A stretch of DNA of 64,000 nt, taken from Skermanella pratensis. Its GTDB lineage: Bacteria > Pseudomonadota > Alphaproteobacteria > Azospirillales > Azospirillaceae. A model generated the notes under the pieces. The model was not told the DNA's origin. It worked only from the letters and a program-made list of their open reading frames with translations, and did no database searches. Shown here in pieces: positions 25,503-33,731 of the stretch (position 1 is its first letter; each line of letters begins with the position of its first letter). The position numbers and the translations under genes are program-made. The stretch covers positions 1,591,001 to 1,655,000 of the forward strand of contig NZ_CP030265.1 of the NCBI RefSeq assembly GCF_008843145.1, written 5' to 3'.

Positions 25503-26533
25503 GCCGCCTCCGGCCGCTCAGGTGGACCAGGGCCCCGGGGAGAGGCTGGCGGCGGAGGTGCCGCGGGTCCAGGCGGCGACGATCCGGGCGGCGGCGCAGC
25601 CGGCGGATCGGCCCTGAAGCCTCCCTTCGCCAGTTCGGCGATGCCACCGATCGTGCCGATCAGGCTGGAGGCTTCCAGCGGCATGAACAGGATCTTCTGG
25701 TTCGGCGCGGCGGCGATCCGGGTCAGCGCCTCGACATAGCTCTGGGCGACGAAATAGTTCAGCGCCTGGACATTGCCGCCGCCGATCGCGTCGGAGACCA
25801 CCCGCGTGGCCGTCGCCTCGGCCTCGGCCTCGCGTTCGCGCGCCTCGGCATCGCGGAAGGCGGCCTCGCGCCGGCCCTCCGCCTGGAGGATGGCCGCCTG
25901 CTTCTCGCCCTCGGCCCGCAGGATCGCGGCGGCGCGCTGCCCCTCGGCCTCCAGGATCGAGGCGCGGCGGTCGCGCTCCGCCTTCATCTGGCGGGCCATG
26001 CTGTCGACCAGGTCGCGCGGCGGCTGGATGTCGCGGATCTCGATCCGGGTGATCTTCAGGCCCCAGGGAGTGGTCGCCTCGTCGACCACGTGGAGAAGCT
26101 GGGTGTTGATCTTGTCCCGCTGCGACAGCAGCTCGTCCAGGTCCATCGAGCCCATGACGGTGCGGATGTTGGTCATGGTCAGGTTGAGCACGGCGGTCGG
26201 AAGATTGTTGACCTCGTACGACGCCTTGGCGGCGTCCAGCACCTGGAAGAACACCACGCCGTCGACCTTCACCATGGCGTTGTCGCGGGTGATGACCTCC
26301 TGCGACGGCACGTCCATCACGGTTTCCATCATGCTCTGCTTCGCGCCGATCCGGTCGATCACGGGCACGATCAGGTTCAGACCGGGCGACAGGGTCCTGG
26401 TATAGCGGCCGAACCGCTCCACGGTGAATTCCTGCCCCTGGGGCACTGTCTTGACGCCCAGCACCACTGTGACGACCGCGAACGCGACGACCGCGATCAC
26501 GAACAGCGAAAAGCCGTTCAGAACCAGTTCCAC
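25472..26533 (-). CDS. qmcA: SPFH/stomatin-like protein, QmcA type
   Basis: About 353 residues. One N-terminal membrane anchor (LFVIAVVAFAVVTVVLG) is followed by an SPFH domain (VPQGQEFTVERFGRYTRTLSPGL to about residue 180). A long Ala/Glu/Arg coiled coil (residues 185-255, ERDRRASILEAEGQRAAAIL) and a Pro-rich tail of about 45 residues complete it. Stomatin-type proteins oligomerise in the inner membrane and stabilise microdomains or regulate FtsH-type proteolysis. The start is taken as GTG 26533, which has a GGGGGAG site about 8 bp upstream; an upstream alternative at 26566 lacks one. Downstream nfeD overlaps. Confidence 0.92.
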   Translation of the reverse strand: MELVLNGFSLFVIAVVAFAVVTVVLGVKTVPQGQEFTVERFGRYTRTLSPGLNLIVPVIDRIGAKQSMMETVMDVPSQEVITRDNAMVKVDGVVFFQVLDAAKASYEVNNLPTAVLNLTMTNIRTVMGSMDLDELLSQRDKINTQLLHVVDEATTPWGLKITRIEIRDIQPPRDLVDSMARQMKAERDRRASILEAEGQRAAAILRAEGEKQAAILQAEGRREAAFRDAEAREREAEAEATATRVVSDAIGGGNVQALNYFVAQSYVEALTRIAAAPNQKILFMPLEASSLIGTIGGIAELAKGGFRADPPAAPPPGSSPPGPAAPPPPASPRGPGPPERPEAAWKSNPGTGW

Positions 26534-26618
26534 TGCCGCTCTCCCCCTTGTCCCGATGATCCGCAAAATGCCACAGACCGAGCCCGGGGTGTGACCCTAT
26601 CGGCACCGGCCGGTGCGG

Positions 26619-27755
26619 CTATGCGCCCGGCTTGCCGCCGAGCAACGCTCCCAGCGGGTGGAGAGGCTTGTGGGCGTCGCACAGGATCTTGAAGACGGCC
26701 AGAATGGGCACCGCCATCAACGCGCCGGGGATGCCCCACAGCCATCCCCAGAACAGGATCGTCAGGAAAACCGCGATCGGATTCAGCGTCAACCGGCGGC
26801 CGACGATCATGGGCGTCACGAAATTGCCCTCGATCGTGGTCAGGAACAGGAACGACAAGGGCGGGGCCGCCATCTGGAACAGGTCGTCGAAGGTCAGGGC
26901 GGAGACGACGCCGATGATCACCAGGCTGACGGCGGAGCCGAGATACGGGATGAAGTTGAGCAGTGCCGCCATGACGCCCCACAGGCCCGGATTGGGCATC
27001 CCCAGCACCGTCATGATGCCGGCGGTCAGCAGGCCCAGCGCGGTATTGATCAGCGTGACGGTCGCCAGATAGGCCGCGATGTTCTTCTGGACCGTCCCCG
27101 CGATGGTCGCATAATGGATGCGGGCCTCCAGGTTGGTCATGGAGCCCATGACCTGCTCCAGCATGCTGCGCCCCCCGGCCAGGAAGAAGAACAGCAGCAC
27201 CAGCACGATGAAGGCCTGGGCCAGAACCACCTGTGTCTGGGTCAGCAACTGCTCGGCCAGGGTCGGCCCCCGGACGATCACGGCCTGCGCCTCGTCGTCG
27301 GCCGCGGCGGCCATCTGCTCGATCTGGTGGGAGGCCCGGCGGGCGCTCTCGATCGAGTCGCGGAGGTCGCCCAGCTTGAACTCCATCTCGGTCATGACGA
27401 CCGGCGCCCGCTTGATCCAGGAGGTCGCGGGCTCCGTCAGGCTGAAGGCGGCGCCGATCAGCCCGGCGAGCAGCAGGGCCACCAGGATGATGGCGCTCAC
27501 CACCTCCGGGACGCGCACGCGGCGCAGCGCCTTGACCAGCGGGCGCAGCAGCAGGCTGAGCAGCAGCGCCAGGAAGATCGGCAGCAGAAGGTCGCGCGCC
27601 AGGTACAGCGTGTACAGCACGGCGAGGCTGAACAGGCCGATCAGCGCCACCCGATCGGCACCGCTCCGGCCTCCCGTGCCCTGGGAATGGTTCGGCATCG
27701 GTCCGGTGGCCCGGGGGCGGCCTTTCAGATGGGGGGCGGCGATATTGCTGGTCAT
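26619..27755 (-). CDS. AI-2E family transporter (PerM/YdiK type)
   Basis: A 378-residue inner-membrane protein with the family layout. A first helix block (about residues 36-95, LLLPIFLALLLSLLLRPLV) is followed by a soluble helical segment (about 115-170), then a helix block with FFFLAGGR and the C-terminal signature NFIPYLGSAV and GNFVTPMIVGRRLTLNPIAVF. The family includes exporters of autoinducer-2 and Na+/H+ antiporters; the actual substrate is unknown. The first 30 residues are polar and not conserved. It lies upstream of qmcA on the same strand, separated by 85 bp. Confidence 0.9.
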   Translation of the reverse strand: MTSNIAAPHLKGRPRATGPMPNHSQGTGGRSGADRVALIGLFSLAVLYTLYLARDLLLPIFLALLLSLLLRPLVKALRRVRVPEVVSAIILVALLLAGLIGAAFSLTEPATSWIKRAPVVMTEMEFKLGDLRDSIESARRASHQIEQMAAAADDEAQAVIVRGPTLAEQLLTQTQVVLAQAFIVLVLLFFFLAGGRSMLEQVMGSMTNLEARIHYATIAGTVQKNIAAYLATVTLINTALGLLTAGIMTVLGMPNPGLWGVMAALLNFIPYLGSAVSLVIIGVVSALTFDDLFQMAAPPLSFLFLTTIEGNFVTPMIVGRRLTLNPIAVFLTILFWGWLWGIPGALMAVPILAVFKILCDAHKPLHPLGALLGGKPGA

Positions 27756-27791
27756 GCAGCGACAACGCTTGACCCTGCCAGTTGGTTCGCC

Positions 27792-28925
27792 CTACCCGCC
27801 CGCAGGGGGCGGGGGAGGCTCTCCGGGCCCCTTCTTCGGCAGCCGGCGGTCCGTTACATGGCTGTACAAGCGGAAGACCAGCGGCACCAGCGACACGATC
27901 AGGACGATGCGGACGATGTGATGGGTCGAGACGAAGGCGGCATCGACGCCGAGCGCCAGAGCCACCAGGCTCATCTCGGCCAGCCCGCCCGGCGCGAAGG
28001 CCAGCACGAGCGCCGGCAGCGGTATCCCCGTCAGCCAGTGCAGCGCCACGGAGAACACCATCGTGACGGCCAGCAGCATCAGTGTCAGGCCGGAGGCGAT
28101 CGCCAGCGTGTGGGCGATCCGGCTGAGCCTGACGCCGGAGAAGCGGCTGCCCAGCGCGGCGCCGACGACGATCTGCGCCGCGCCGACCATCACGCCCGGC
28201 GGTTTGCCGGCGGTCAGTCCGGCCAGATGGATCGCGGCACTCAGCAGCATCGGGCCGACCAGCATGTAGGCCGGCAGCCGGAGCCATTTCCCCAGGAGGG
28301 CCCCCACGGCGCAGGACGCCAGCAGGGCGAGGTCGACCGGCGGAACCTCCGTCAGGCCGGGCCCGAGCGGTCCCCGGGTGGCAGGGCTGTAGCCCTCGAA
28401 GAACTGGAACCACACCGGGACGACCATGACGACCAGCATGACCCGCGCGCTGTGGGCGACCGAGATGGTGCGGTCGTCCCCGCCCATCGCCCCGCCGACG
28501 ATCACCATCTCGTTCAGCCCGCCCGGGGTCGCGGTGAAGAAGGAGGTGACCGGGTCGTAGCGGGCGACCCGCCGCAGGAACAGGATGCCCAATGCCCCGC
28601 CGGTCAGGATGTAGAGCGCAAGGCCGGTCAGGCTGAGCGCCCAGTCGCCCAGCCGGCCCAAGATGTCGGGGCTGAAGGCGCTGCCCAGCATGATGCCCAG
28701 GATCATGATCATGGCGGAGCGCAGGCCGCCGGGCACATGGACCGGCAGGCCGCTCATGGCCGCCGCCGTGCAGAACACCATGGAGCCGATCATCCAGGCC
28801 AGCGGCAGCTGGAAATAGGCGAACAGGGCTCCGCCGGCGGTCCCCAGCGCGAGGGTCAGGGCGAGCAGGCCGGGCTTGAGGTCGCGGACCGCGTTCCGCC
28901 ACCGGTCGGCAGGAGGATGCGTCAT
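27792..28925 (-). CDS. AbrB-family membrane protein (putative permease)
   Basis: A 377-residue protein with about 10 membrane helices in two similar halves. Each half has the family motif: PLAWMIGSMVFCTAAAM and ATPGGLNEMVIVGG in the first, PAYMLVGPMLLSAAIHL and FAPGGLAEMSLVAL in the second. This is PF05145, often mislabelled ammonia monooxygenase or transcriptional regulator; members resemble secondary transporters of unknown substrate. The C-terminus is Pro/Gly-rich. It is 36 bp upstream of the AI-2E gene and 7 bp downstream of the aspartoacylase gene, consistent with one operon. Confidence 0.85.
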   Translation of the reverse strand: MTHPPADRWRNAVRDLKPGLLALTLALGTAGGALFAYFQLPLAWMIGSMVFCTAAAMSGLPVHVPGGLRSAMIMILGIMLGSAFSPDILGRLGDWALSLTGLALYILTGGALGILFLRRVARYDPVTSFFTATPGGLNEMVIVGGAMGGDDRTISVAHSARVMLVVMVVPVWFQFFEGYSPATRGPLGPGLTEVPPVDLALLASCAVGALLGKWLRLPAYMLVGPMLLSAAIHLAGLTAGKPPGVMVGAAQIVVGAALGSRFSGVRLSRIAHTLAIASGLTLMLLAVTMVFSVALHWLTGIPLPALVLAFAPGGLAEMSLVALALGVDAAFVSTHHIVRIVLIVSLVPLVFRLYSHVTDRRLPKKGPGEPPPPPAGG

Positions 28926-28932
28926 CGGCCGG

Positions 28933-29886
28933 TCAGGAGACGATTCGGCCGAGCCGGACCGCCGTCTGTCCCCGGCGCAGCCGGCGGGACGGCATGATCA
29001 GGACGCAGTTGTCGTGGGGCGTGCGGATTTCCCGGTCGTCGTCGTGCGCGATCAGGGTTCCCGCGCGTTCGATGATCTCCATTCCGACATAGTCGGCCTC
29101 GTACAGGAAGTCGCTCCCGGCCATCGTGACCGCTTCGGTGATCTCGATCACCTTCTGGGGCGGCGGCGGTGCCGGCGGCAGATGGGGGGCGGCGAACTCC
29201 GGCGTGACGGTCCCGGTCGCGAGCAGGAAGCGGAGCGTCACCTCGACCGCCACCCCGGCCGACGATGCCGCCCAGTGCTGCCCGCATTCCGCCAGCAACG
29301 CGGTCTTCCGGCCGGCGGGATCGACGAACGGGGCGTAGTCCAGCAGGCGCCGCCCGGAGGCATGTCCCGAATCCCTCACCACCCACTCCGGCGCGCCGAC
29401 CGCCTTCGCCAAGTCCCGCCCGCGGTCGGTGGCGCCGCACAGCACCAGGGGAGCGGTCGCGTTCTGCATGGAATGCAGGTCCAGCAGCAGGTCGACCGTG
29501 TCGTAGAGCGGTCGCAGGACGCGGGCACGCTCCAGTTCGGCGGAGTGGCGCGGTCCCTCAAGCACCTCATGCGACCAGATCCGGTTGAAATCCTCGTCGA
29601 CGAAGCGCGAGTTGCCCGGCCGCTTCGGATCGAAGCACTGGTAGGCCGCCGTATTGGCGAAGCACAGGGTCAGGGTGCCCCGGGCCGGCCGTACGCCCTG
29701 GCGGAACAGGAAGTCCAGCGCGACCGGGCCGCAGAGTTCGTTGCCATGGGTCAGCGCGTTCACCAGCACGTGCGGACCGCTCCTGCCGCTGTCCAGCGTC
29801 GTCACGAAGTCGATGCCGGTATTGCCGGCACGATAAGGTGTGATGTCCGGCGGCGTCAGTTCGATCCGATAGGCGGTCTGGGTCAA
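28933..29886 (-). CDS. Succinylglutamate desuccinylase/aspartoacylase-family zinc hydrolase
   Basis: A 317-residue metallo-amidohydrolase of the M14-like AstE/ASPA family. Zinc ligands are visible as H47 and E50 (ALTHGNELCGP) and H137 (LLDLHS); the substrate-site motif DEDFNR is at residues 96-101. These enzymes remove acyl groups from N-acyl amino acids. The C-terminal 100 residues form the small beta domain of the long subtype. It is divergent from an N-formylglutamate amidohydrolase gene, and followed by two permease genes, suggesting catabolism of an N-acyl amino acid; the exact substrate is not deducible. Confidence 0.87.
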   Translation of the reverse strand: MTQTAYRIELTPPDITPYRAGNTGIDFVTTLDSGRSGPHVLVNALTHGNELCGPVALDFLFRQGVRPARGTLTLCFANTAAYQCFDPKRPGNSRFVDEDFNRIWSHEVLEGPRHSAELERARVLRPLYDTVDLLLDLHSMQNATAPLVLCGATDRGRDLAKAVGAPEWVVRDSGHASGRRLLDYAPFVDPAGRKTALLAECGQHWAASSAGVAVEVTLRFLLATGTVTPEFAAPHLPPAPPPPQKVIEITEAVTMAGSDFLYEADYVGMEIIERAGTLIAHDDDREIRTPHDNCVLIMPSRRLRRGQTAVRLGRIVS

Positions 29887-30164
29887 CGTACTGGTTCCCT
29901 CGGGGCCATGGGCTGCGGAGTGCGGCGTAACGCGGCTGCCCCATTTCGGCCGACCGGTCCACTATAGGAGGCACCGGGACCTTGGACAAACCTGTACAGG
30001 GACAAGCCCGTGCGAAGCAGGCATGCGACGGAAACGCTCCAGCCTCCCGTATGGACCGAAACCTTGAAGGTTTCCGTCGACGGTACGCACGGCACGGGGT
30101 ATATCCTCGGTGTAACAATTTCGAAACTCCAATCCGGAGCGGCTGCGTGCCGGGCGGAGGTCTG

Positions 30165-31022
30165 ATGAGCTTTGTGATCGAAGATGTGCTGGTGCGGGAT
30201 GATCCGGTCGGGCAAGCGGTCCCGCTTGTTCTCGACTCGCCCCATAGTGGATCCGTCTATCCCCGGGATTTCAATTTCGTCTGTCCGTTATTGGCTCTCC
30301 GTCAGGCGGAGGACACCTATGTGGACGAGCTGGTCTCAGCCGCGCCGGAAGCCGGGGCCACCCTGATCGCCGCACTTTTCCCGCGCAGCTACATCGACGT
30401 GAACCGGGCCATCGACGACATCGAGCCGGAACTGCTCGACGGGCCGTGGCCCGAGCCGCTTAGCCCGAGCGACAAGAGCAAAGCCGGCATGGGACTGATC
30501 CGGCGCCTGTGCAAGCCCGGCATTCCCATGTATGACGGCCGCCTTCCGGTCCCCCACGTGGCGGAAAGGATCGACCGCTACTACCGCGCCTACCACGAGC
30601 AGGTCGCCGGTGCGATCGACCGGGCCTATGCCCGCTTCGGCACGGTCTATCACCTGAACTGCCACTCGATGCCGACCTTCGGCCGCGATCCGGCCACGCG
30701 GGCCGACTTCGTCCTGGGGGACCGGGACGGCACCACCTGCGAACCGGATTTCACCCGATATGTCGCCGCGTTCCTGACCAGCCTGGGTTACAGGGTCAGG
30801 ATAAACGATCCCTACAAGGGAGTCGAACTGGTGCGGCGCTATTCCGACCCGAAGCGCGGCCTGCACAGCCTGCAGTTCGAAATCCACCGCGGCCTCTACA
30901 TGAACGAGGAGACGCTGGAGAAGAACGAGGGCTTCGGCCGCCTGCAATCCCATCTGACCATGCTGATCCGGCATCTCGCCGCCTATGCCGGCGACGCGGT
31001 CAAGCTGGATGCCGCCGAGTAG
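30165..31022 (+). CDS. N-formylglutamate amidohydrolase-family protein
   Basis: A 285-residue member of PF05013 (HutG type), which hydrolyses N-formyl-L-glutamate to glutamate and formate at the end of one histidine-degradation route. Conserved features are LVLDSPHSGSVYP near the N-terminus, PRSYIDVNRAIDDIE, RIDRYYRAYHE and a C-terminal FEIHRGLYM. ATG 30165 has a GGAGG 3 bp upstream spacer group (GGCGGAGGTCTG). No hut genes are nearby, so the role may be broader N-acyl amino acid hydrolysis together with the divergent aspartoacylase homologue. Confidence 0.88.
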   Translation: MSFVIEDVLVRDDPVGQAVPLVLDSPHSGSVYPRDFNFVCPLLALRQAEDTYVDELVSAAPEAGATLIAALFPRSYIDVNRAIDDIEPELLDGPWPEPLSPSDKSKAGMGLIRRLCKPGIPMYDGRLPVPHVAERIDRYYRAYHEQVAGAIDRAYARFGTVYHLNCHSMPTFGRDPATRADFVLGDRDGTTCEPDFTRYVAAFLTSLGYRVRINDPYKGVELVRRYSDPKRGLHSLQFEIHRGLYMNEETLEKNEGFGRLQSHLTMLIRHLAAYAGDAVKLDAAE

Positions 31023-31125
31023 GGCGTTTTTCTCGACCAATGCCCCGTTGCGCGGCAGCGGGCGGGCGGGCTAGACGGGGATCGTTCCGAGACGGCTCCG
31101 GATCCCAGACCATGACTTCGCACCC

Positions 31126-31452
31126 ATGACCCTGCCTCGCCGGCCCCGCCTTGCGGCCGTGCTGTCCTTGCTGACGGCGCTTGCGCCGTCGGCAGCCACG
31201 GCGCAGTTCTCGTCGGAGAACGAGGCGCCCCTTCCCACCGTCGAACTCGCCCGCGAGGGACCCTTCGAGGTGGTCTGCGTCGACAGCCGCAACCAGGAGA
31301 TCACCAGCTTCGGGCCGCTGTTCCGGGTCCTGAGGGACAACGGGCGCGAGGTGCGCTGGCAGTATGAGATGGAGGACGGATTGACCTTCATCGGCCGCTT
31401 CGACGACCTCCTGACCTGCCGGTACGAGGACAGGCGGCGCCGGAAGCGCTGA
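31126..31452 (+). CDS. Small exported protein, function unknown
   Basis: A 108-residue protein with a signal peptide (MTLPRRPRLAAVLSLLTALAPSAATA, cleavage near residue 26). The mature part has a FEVVCVDSRNQEIT strand, a basic WQYEMEDGL segment and a second Cys in TCRYEDRRRR, so a disulfide is possible. No family recognised. Convergent with nadK with 21 bp between the stops. Clear start and typical codon use support a real gene. Confidence 0.7.
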   Translation: MTLPRRPRLAAVLSLLTALAPSAATAQFSSENEAPLPTVELAREGPFEVVCVDSRNQEITSFGPLFRVLRDNGREVRWQYEMEDGLTFIGRFDDLLTCRYEDRRRRKR

Positions 31453-31473
31453 TCCGTCCGGCCGGCCAAAATG

Positions 31474-32247
31474 TCAGGGAGCGAACTGCTCCTTCAGGAT
31501 GCGCTCTTCCAGATTGTGCTCCGGGTCGAACAGCAGGGTCAGCGAGACGTCACGGTCCTCGTGGACCTCGACGCGGATCACCTCGCGCACCTCGGTGAAG
31601 TCGCCGACCGCGCTGACCGGGCGCTTGGAGCATTCCAGCACGTCGAACACGATGCGCGCCGACTGGGGCAGCAGCGCCCCGCGCCAGCGGCGCGGGCGGA
31701 AAGCGCTGATCGGCGTCAGGGCCAGGATGCTCGATCCCAAGGGCAGGATCGGGCCGTGGGCGGACAGGTTGTACGCGGTGCTTCCGGCCGGCGTGGCGAC
31801 GAGGCAGCCGTCGCAGATCAGCTCCGGCAGGCGGACGACGCCGTCCACGGTGATCCGGAGCTTCGCCGCCTGCCGGGTCTCGCGCAGCAAGGCCACCTCG
31901 TTGATGGCGAGGCCCTCGGTCCGCTCGCCGTTTTCCCGGATCGCGATCATGCGCAAGGGATGGAGCGTAACCTTCTGCGCGCGGGCAACCCGGTCCACAA
32001 GGTTCTCCTCGCTGAACTCGTTCAGCAGGAACCCGACCGAACCGCGATTCATGCCATAGACCGGAATCGGCCGCTTCAGCGTCTGGTGCAGCGTCTCCAG
32101 CAGGAAGCCGTCGCCGCCGAGCGCCACGACCGTGTCCGTATGGTCGAGCGGCGTGTTCCCGTAGCGATGCGCCAGCCGCACCTGTGCGTTTCGCGCCTCG
32201 TTCGTGTCGGCGGCGACGAACGCGATCGTCGGATGTCCCTCGGGCAT
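31474..32247 (-). CDS. nadK: NAD kinase
   Basis: A 257-residue NAD kinase, which makes NADP from NAD with ATP or polyphosphate. The diagnostic GGDG motif is in [13 protein letters not shown], followed by [15 protein letters not shown] and [18 protein letters not shown]. Length matches the short alphaproteobacterial form. The start is taken at ATG 32247 ([10 protein letters not shown]); an upstream TTG overlapping the moaA stop would add 21 non-conserved residues. Located 59 bp downstream of moaA on the same strand, probably co-transcribed. Confidence 0.94.
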   Translation of the reverse strand: MPEGHPTIAFVAADTNEARNAQVRLAHRYGNTPLDHTDTVVALGGDGFLLETLHQTLKRPIPVYGMNRGSVGFLLNEFSEENLVDRVARAQKVTLHPLRMIAIRENGERTEGLAINEVALLRETRQAAKLRITVDGVVRLPELICDGCLVATPAGSTAYNLSAHGPILPLGSSILALTPISAFRPRRWRGALLPQSARIVFDVLECSKRPVSAVGDFTEVREVIRVEVHEDRDVSLTLLFDPEHNLEERILKEQFAP

Positions 32248-32306
32248 GTCTCTGGGGTGCTCTTCCGTCGTCTTGGGATGGACAGGCCAGAGGCCCGGTG
32301 CCGAAG

Positions 32307-33353
32307 TCAACCGCCCGTCACGCTCATGTGTCGCGGCACGGGCGCCGCCTTGCTGCGGCGGTCGATGACGAAGTCATGTCCCTTCGGCTTTCGCGAGATC
32401 GCCTCGCGGATGCGCTCCAACAGCAGCGCGTCGTCGTCGCTCATGCGGACGGGGGCGCGCAGGTCGGCGGCATCCTCCTGGCCCAGGCACATGTACAGGG
32501 TGCCGGTGCAGGTCAGGCGGACCCGGTTGCAGCTTTCGCAGAAGTTGTGGGTCAGCGGAGTGATGAAGCCGATGCGGCGCCCGGTCTCGCGCACCTCGAC
32601 GTAGCGGGCGGGGCCGCCGGTGGTGTAATCGATCTCGTTCAGGGTCCAGCGCTCGGCGATCCTGGAGCGGACCATCGAGAGCGGCAGGTACTGGTCCAGC
32701 CGGGCCTCGCCGCCGATGTCGCCCATCGGCATCACCTCGATGAAGGTCAGGTCGAAGCCTTCGTCGCCGCACCAGGCGACCAGCCGGTGGAACTCGTCGT
32801 CGTTGACGCCCTTCAGGGCGACGCAGTTGATCTTGACGGCAAGCCCCGCCTCGCGGGCGGCCTTGAGGCCGGCCAGCACCTTGTCGAGCTTGCCCCAGCG
32901 GGTGATCGCCTCGAACTTGTGGGGATCGAGGGTGTCGATGCTGACATTGATCCGGCGGACGCCGGCCTCGTACAGCTCGGTCGCGTAGCGCTCCAGCTGG
33001 CTGCCGTTGGTCGTCAGCGTCAGCTCCTTCAGGGCGCCGGTGCCGAGATGCCGGCCGAGCGACCGGATCAGGTTCATGATGCCCTTGCGCACCAGCGGCT
33101 CGCCGCCGGTCAGGCGGAGCTTGGAGACGCCCAGTCCCACGAAGGCGCTGCAGATCCTGTCCAGCTCCTCCAAGGTAAGGACCTCCGCCTTCGGCAGGAA
33201 GGTCATGTCCTCCGCCATGCAGTAGACGCACCGGAAATCGCAGCGATCCGTGACCGAGACGCGAAGATAGCTGACGGAACGGCCGAACGGGTCGATGATC
33301 GGGGACGGCAGGGGGGAGTCGTTGGCCGCTGACGGAAATACTGTGCTGCTCAT
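32307..33353 (-). CDS. moaA: GTP 3',8-cyclase (molybdopterin biosynthesis)
   Basis: A 348-residue radical SAM enzyme catalysing the first step of molybdenum cofactor synthesis. The N-terminal 4Fe-4S cluster motif CDFRCVYC is near residue 38; the C-terminal cluster is [18 protein letters not shown] (CX2CX13C). The extreme C-terminus is the GG dipeptide needed for MoaA activity. The N-terminal 22 residues before [18 protein letters not shown] are variable. mobB lies 13 kb away in the same window but no moaC/moaD/moaE/mogA genes are here. The 378-bp gap upstream is shared with the divergent asmA gene. Confidence 0.96.
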   Translation of the reverse strand: MSSTVFPSAANDSPLPSPIIDPFGRSVSYLRVSVTDRCDFRCVYCMAEDMTFLPKAEVLTLEELDRICSAFVGLGVSKLRLTGGEPLVRKGIMNLIRSLGRHLGTGALKELTLTTNGSQLERYATELYEAGVRRINVSIDTLDPHKFEAITRWGKLDKVLAGLKAAREAGLAVKINCVALKGVNDDEFHRLVAWCGDEGFDLTFIEVMPMGDIGGEARLDQYLPLSMVRSRIAERWTLNEIDYTTGGPARYVEVRETGRRIGFITPLTHNFCESCNRVRLTCTGTLYMCLGQEDAADLRAPVRMSDDDALLLERIREAISRKPKGHDFVIDRRSKAAPVPRHMSVTGG

Positions 33354-33579
33354 GGTATCCTTTTTCCTCTCCCCTACTCCGCGGCTCGTCTTGCGTGGAC
33401 GGCAGCCGTCATTGGAAGATCATACTAGCAGGTTAGATCATGGATGCCTGCAGTTTCACCCTTGGCGGTCCCGCGGTGCTGGCGCATGACCTATGCATGT
33501 GGCAGAGCGCTCTATACGGCCAGATGTAGCGATCCCGGGCGGCTCCGTAAACCGCGACCCGCCGGTCCACAGCCGATTT

Positions 33580-33600
33580 CCGGAAGTTTATCCCTTCCGG
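33580..33600 (+). promoter_or_regulatory. Hairpin in the asmA leader
   Basis: CCGGAAG (33580-33586) and CTTCCGG (33594-33600) form a perfect 7-bp stem with a 7-nt loop, 13 bp before the tandem repeat block. It may be part of a structured leader or a weak terminator; no T tract follows. Confidence 0.45.
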
Positions 33601-33613
33601 CTGTCACGGAAAG

Positions 33614-33717
33614 GGACCGGCCGGAGAGCCGGCCAGAGAGGACCGGCCGGAGAGCCGGCCAGAGAGGACCGGCCGGAGAGCCGGCCAGAGAGGACCGGCC
33701 GGAGAGCCGGCCAGAGA
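33614..33717. repeat. Four identical tandem 26-bp repeats, each a hairpin, before asmA
   Basis: Four exact copies of a 26-bp unit (GGACCGGCCGGAGAGCCGGC then CAGAGA) run head to tail at 33614, 33640, 33666 and 33692. Inside every unit GGCCGG-AGAG-CCGGCC is a perfect stem-loop. The block ends 14 bp before the asmA ATG and its last GAGA runs into the GAGAAGGA ribosome site. Perfect identity suggests recent expansion. The unit is not a multiple of three, so the block is unlikely to be coding. Confidence 0.95.
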
Positions 33718-33731
33718 GAAGGACAAAACGG

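Noticed and set aside
32248..32310. Extended NAD kinase start at a TTG overlapping the moaA stop
   Set aside because: The extra 21 residues are not conserved and there is no ribosome site; the ATG at 32247 gives the usual family length.
33354..33560. Molybdenum cofactor riboswitch before moaA
   Set aside because: No conserved Moco-riboswitch core sequence was seen in the moaA leader on the minus strand; a covariance-model search would decide.
33614..33717. Tandem repeats considered as a CRISPR array
   Set aside because: The four units are directly joined with no unique spacers, are only 26 bp, and no cas gene is present.
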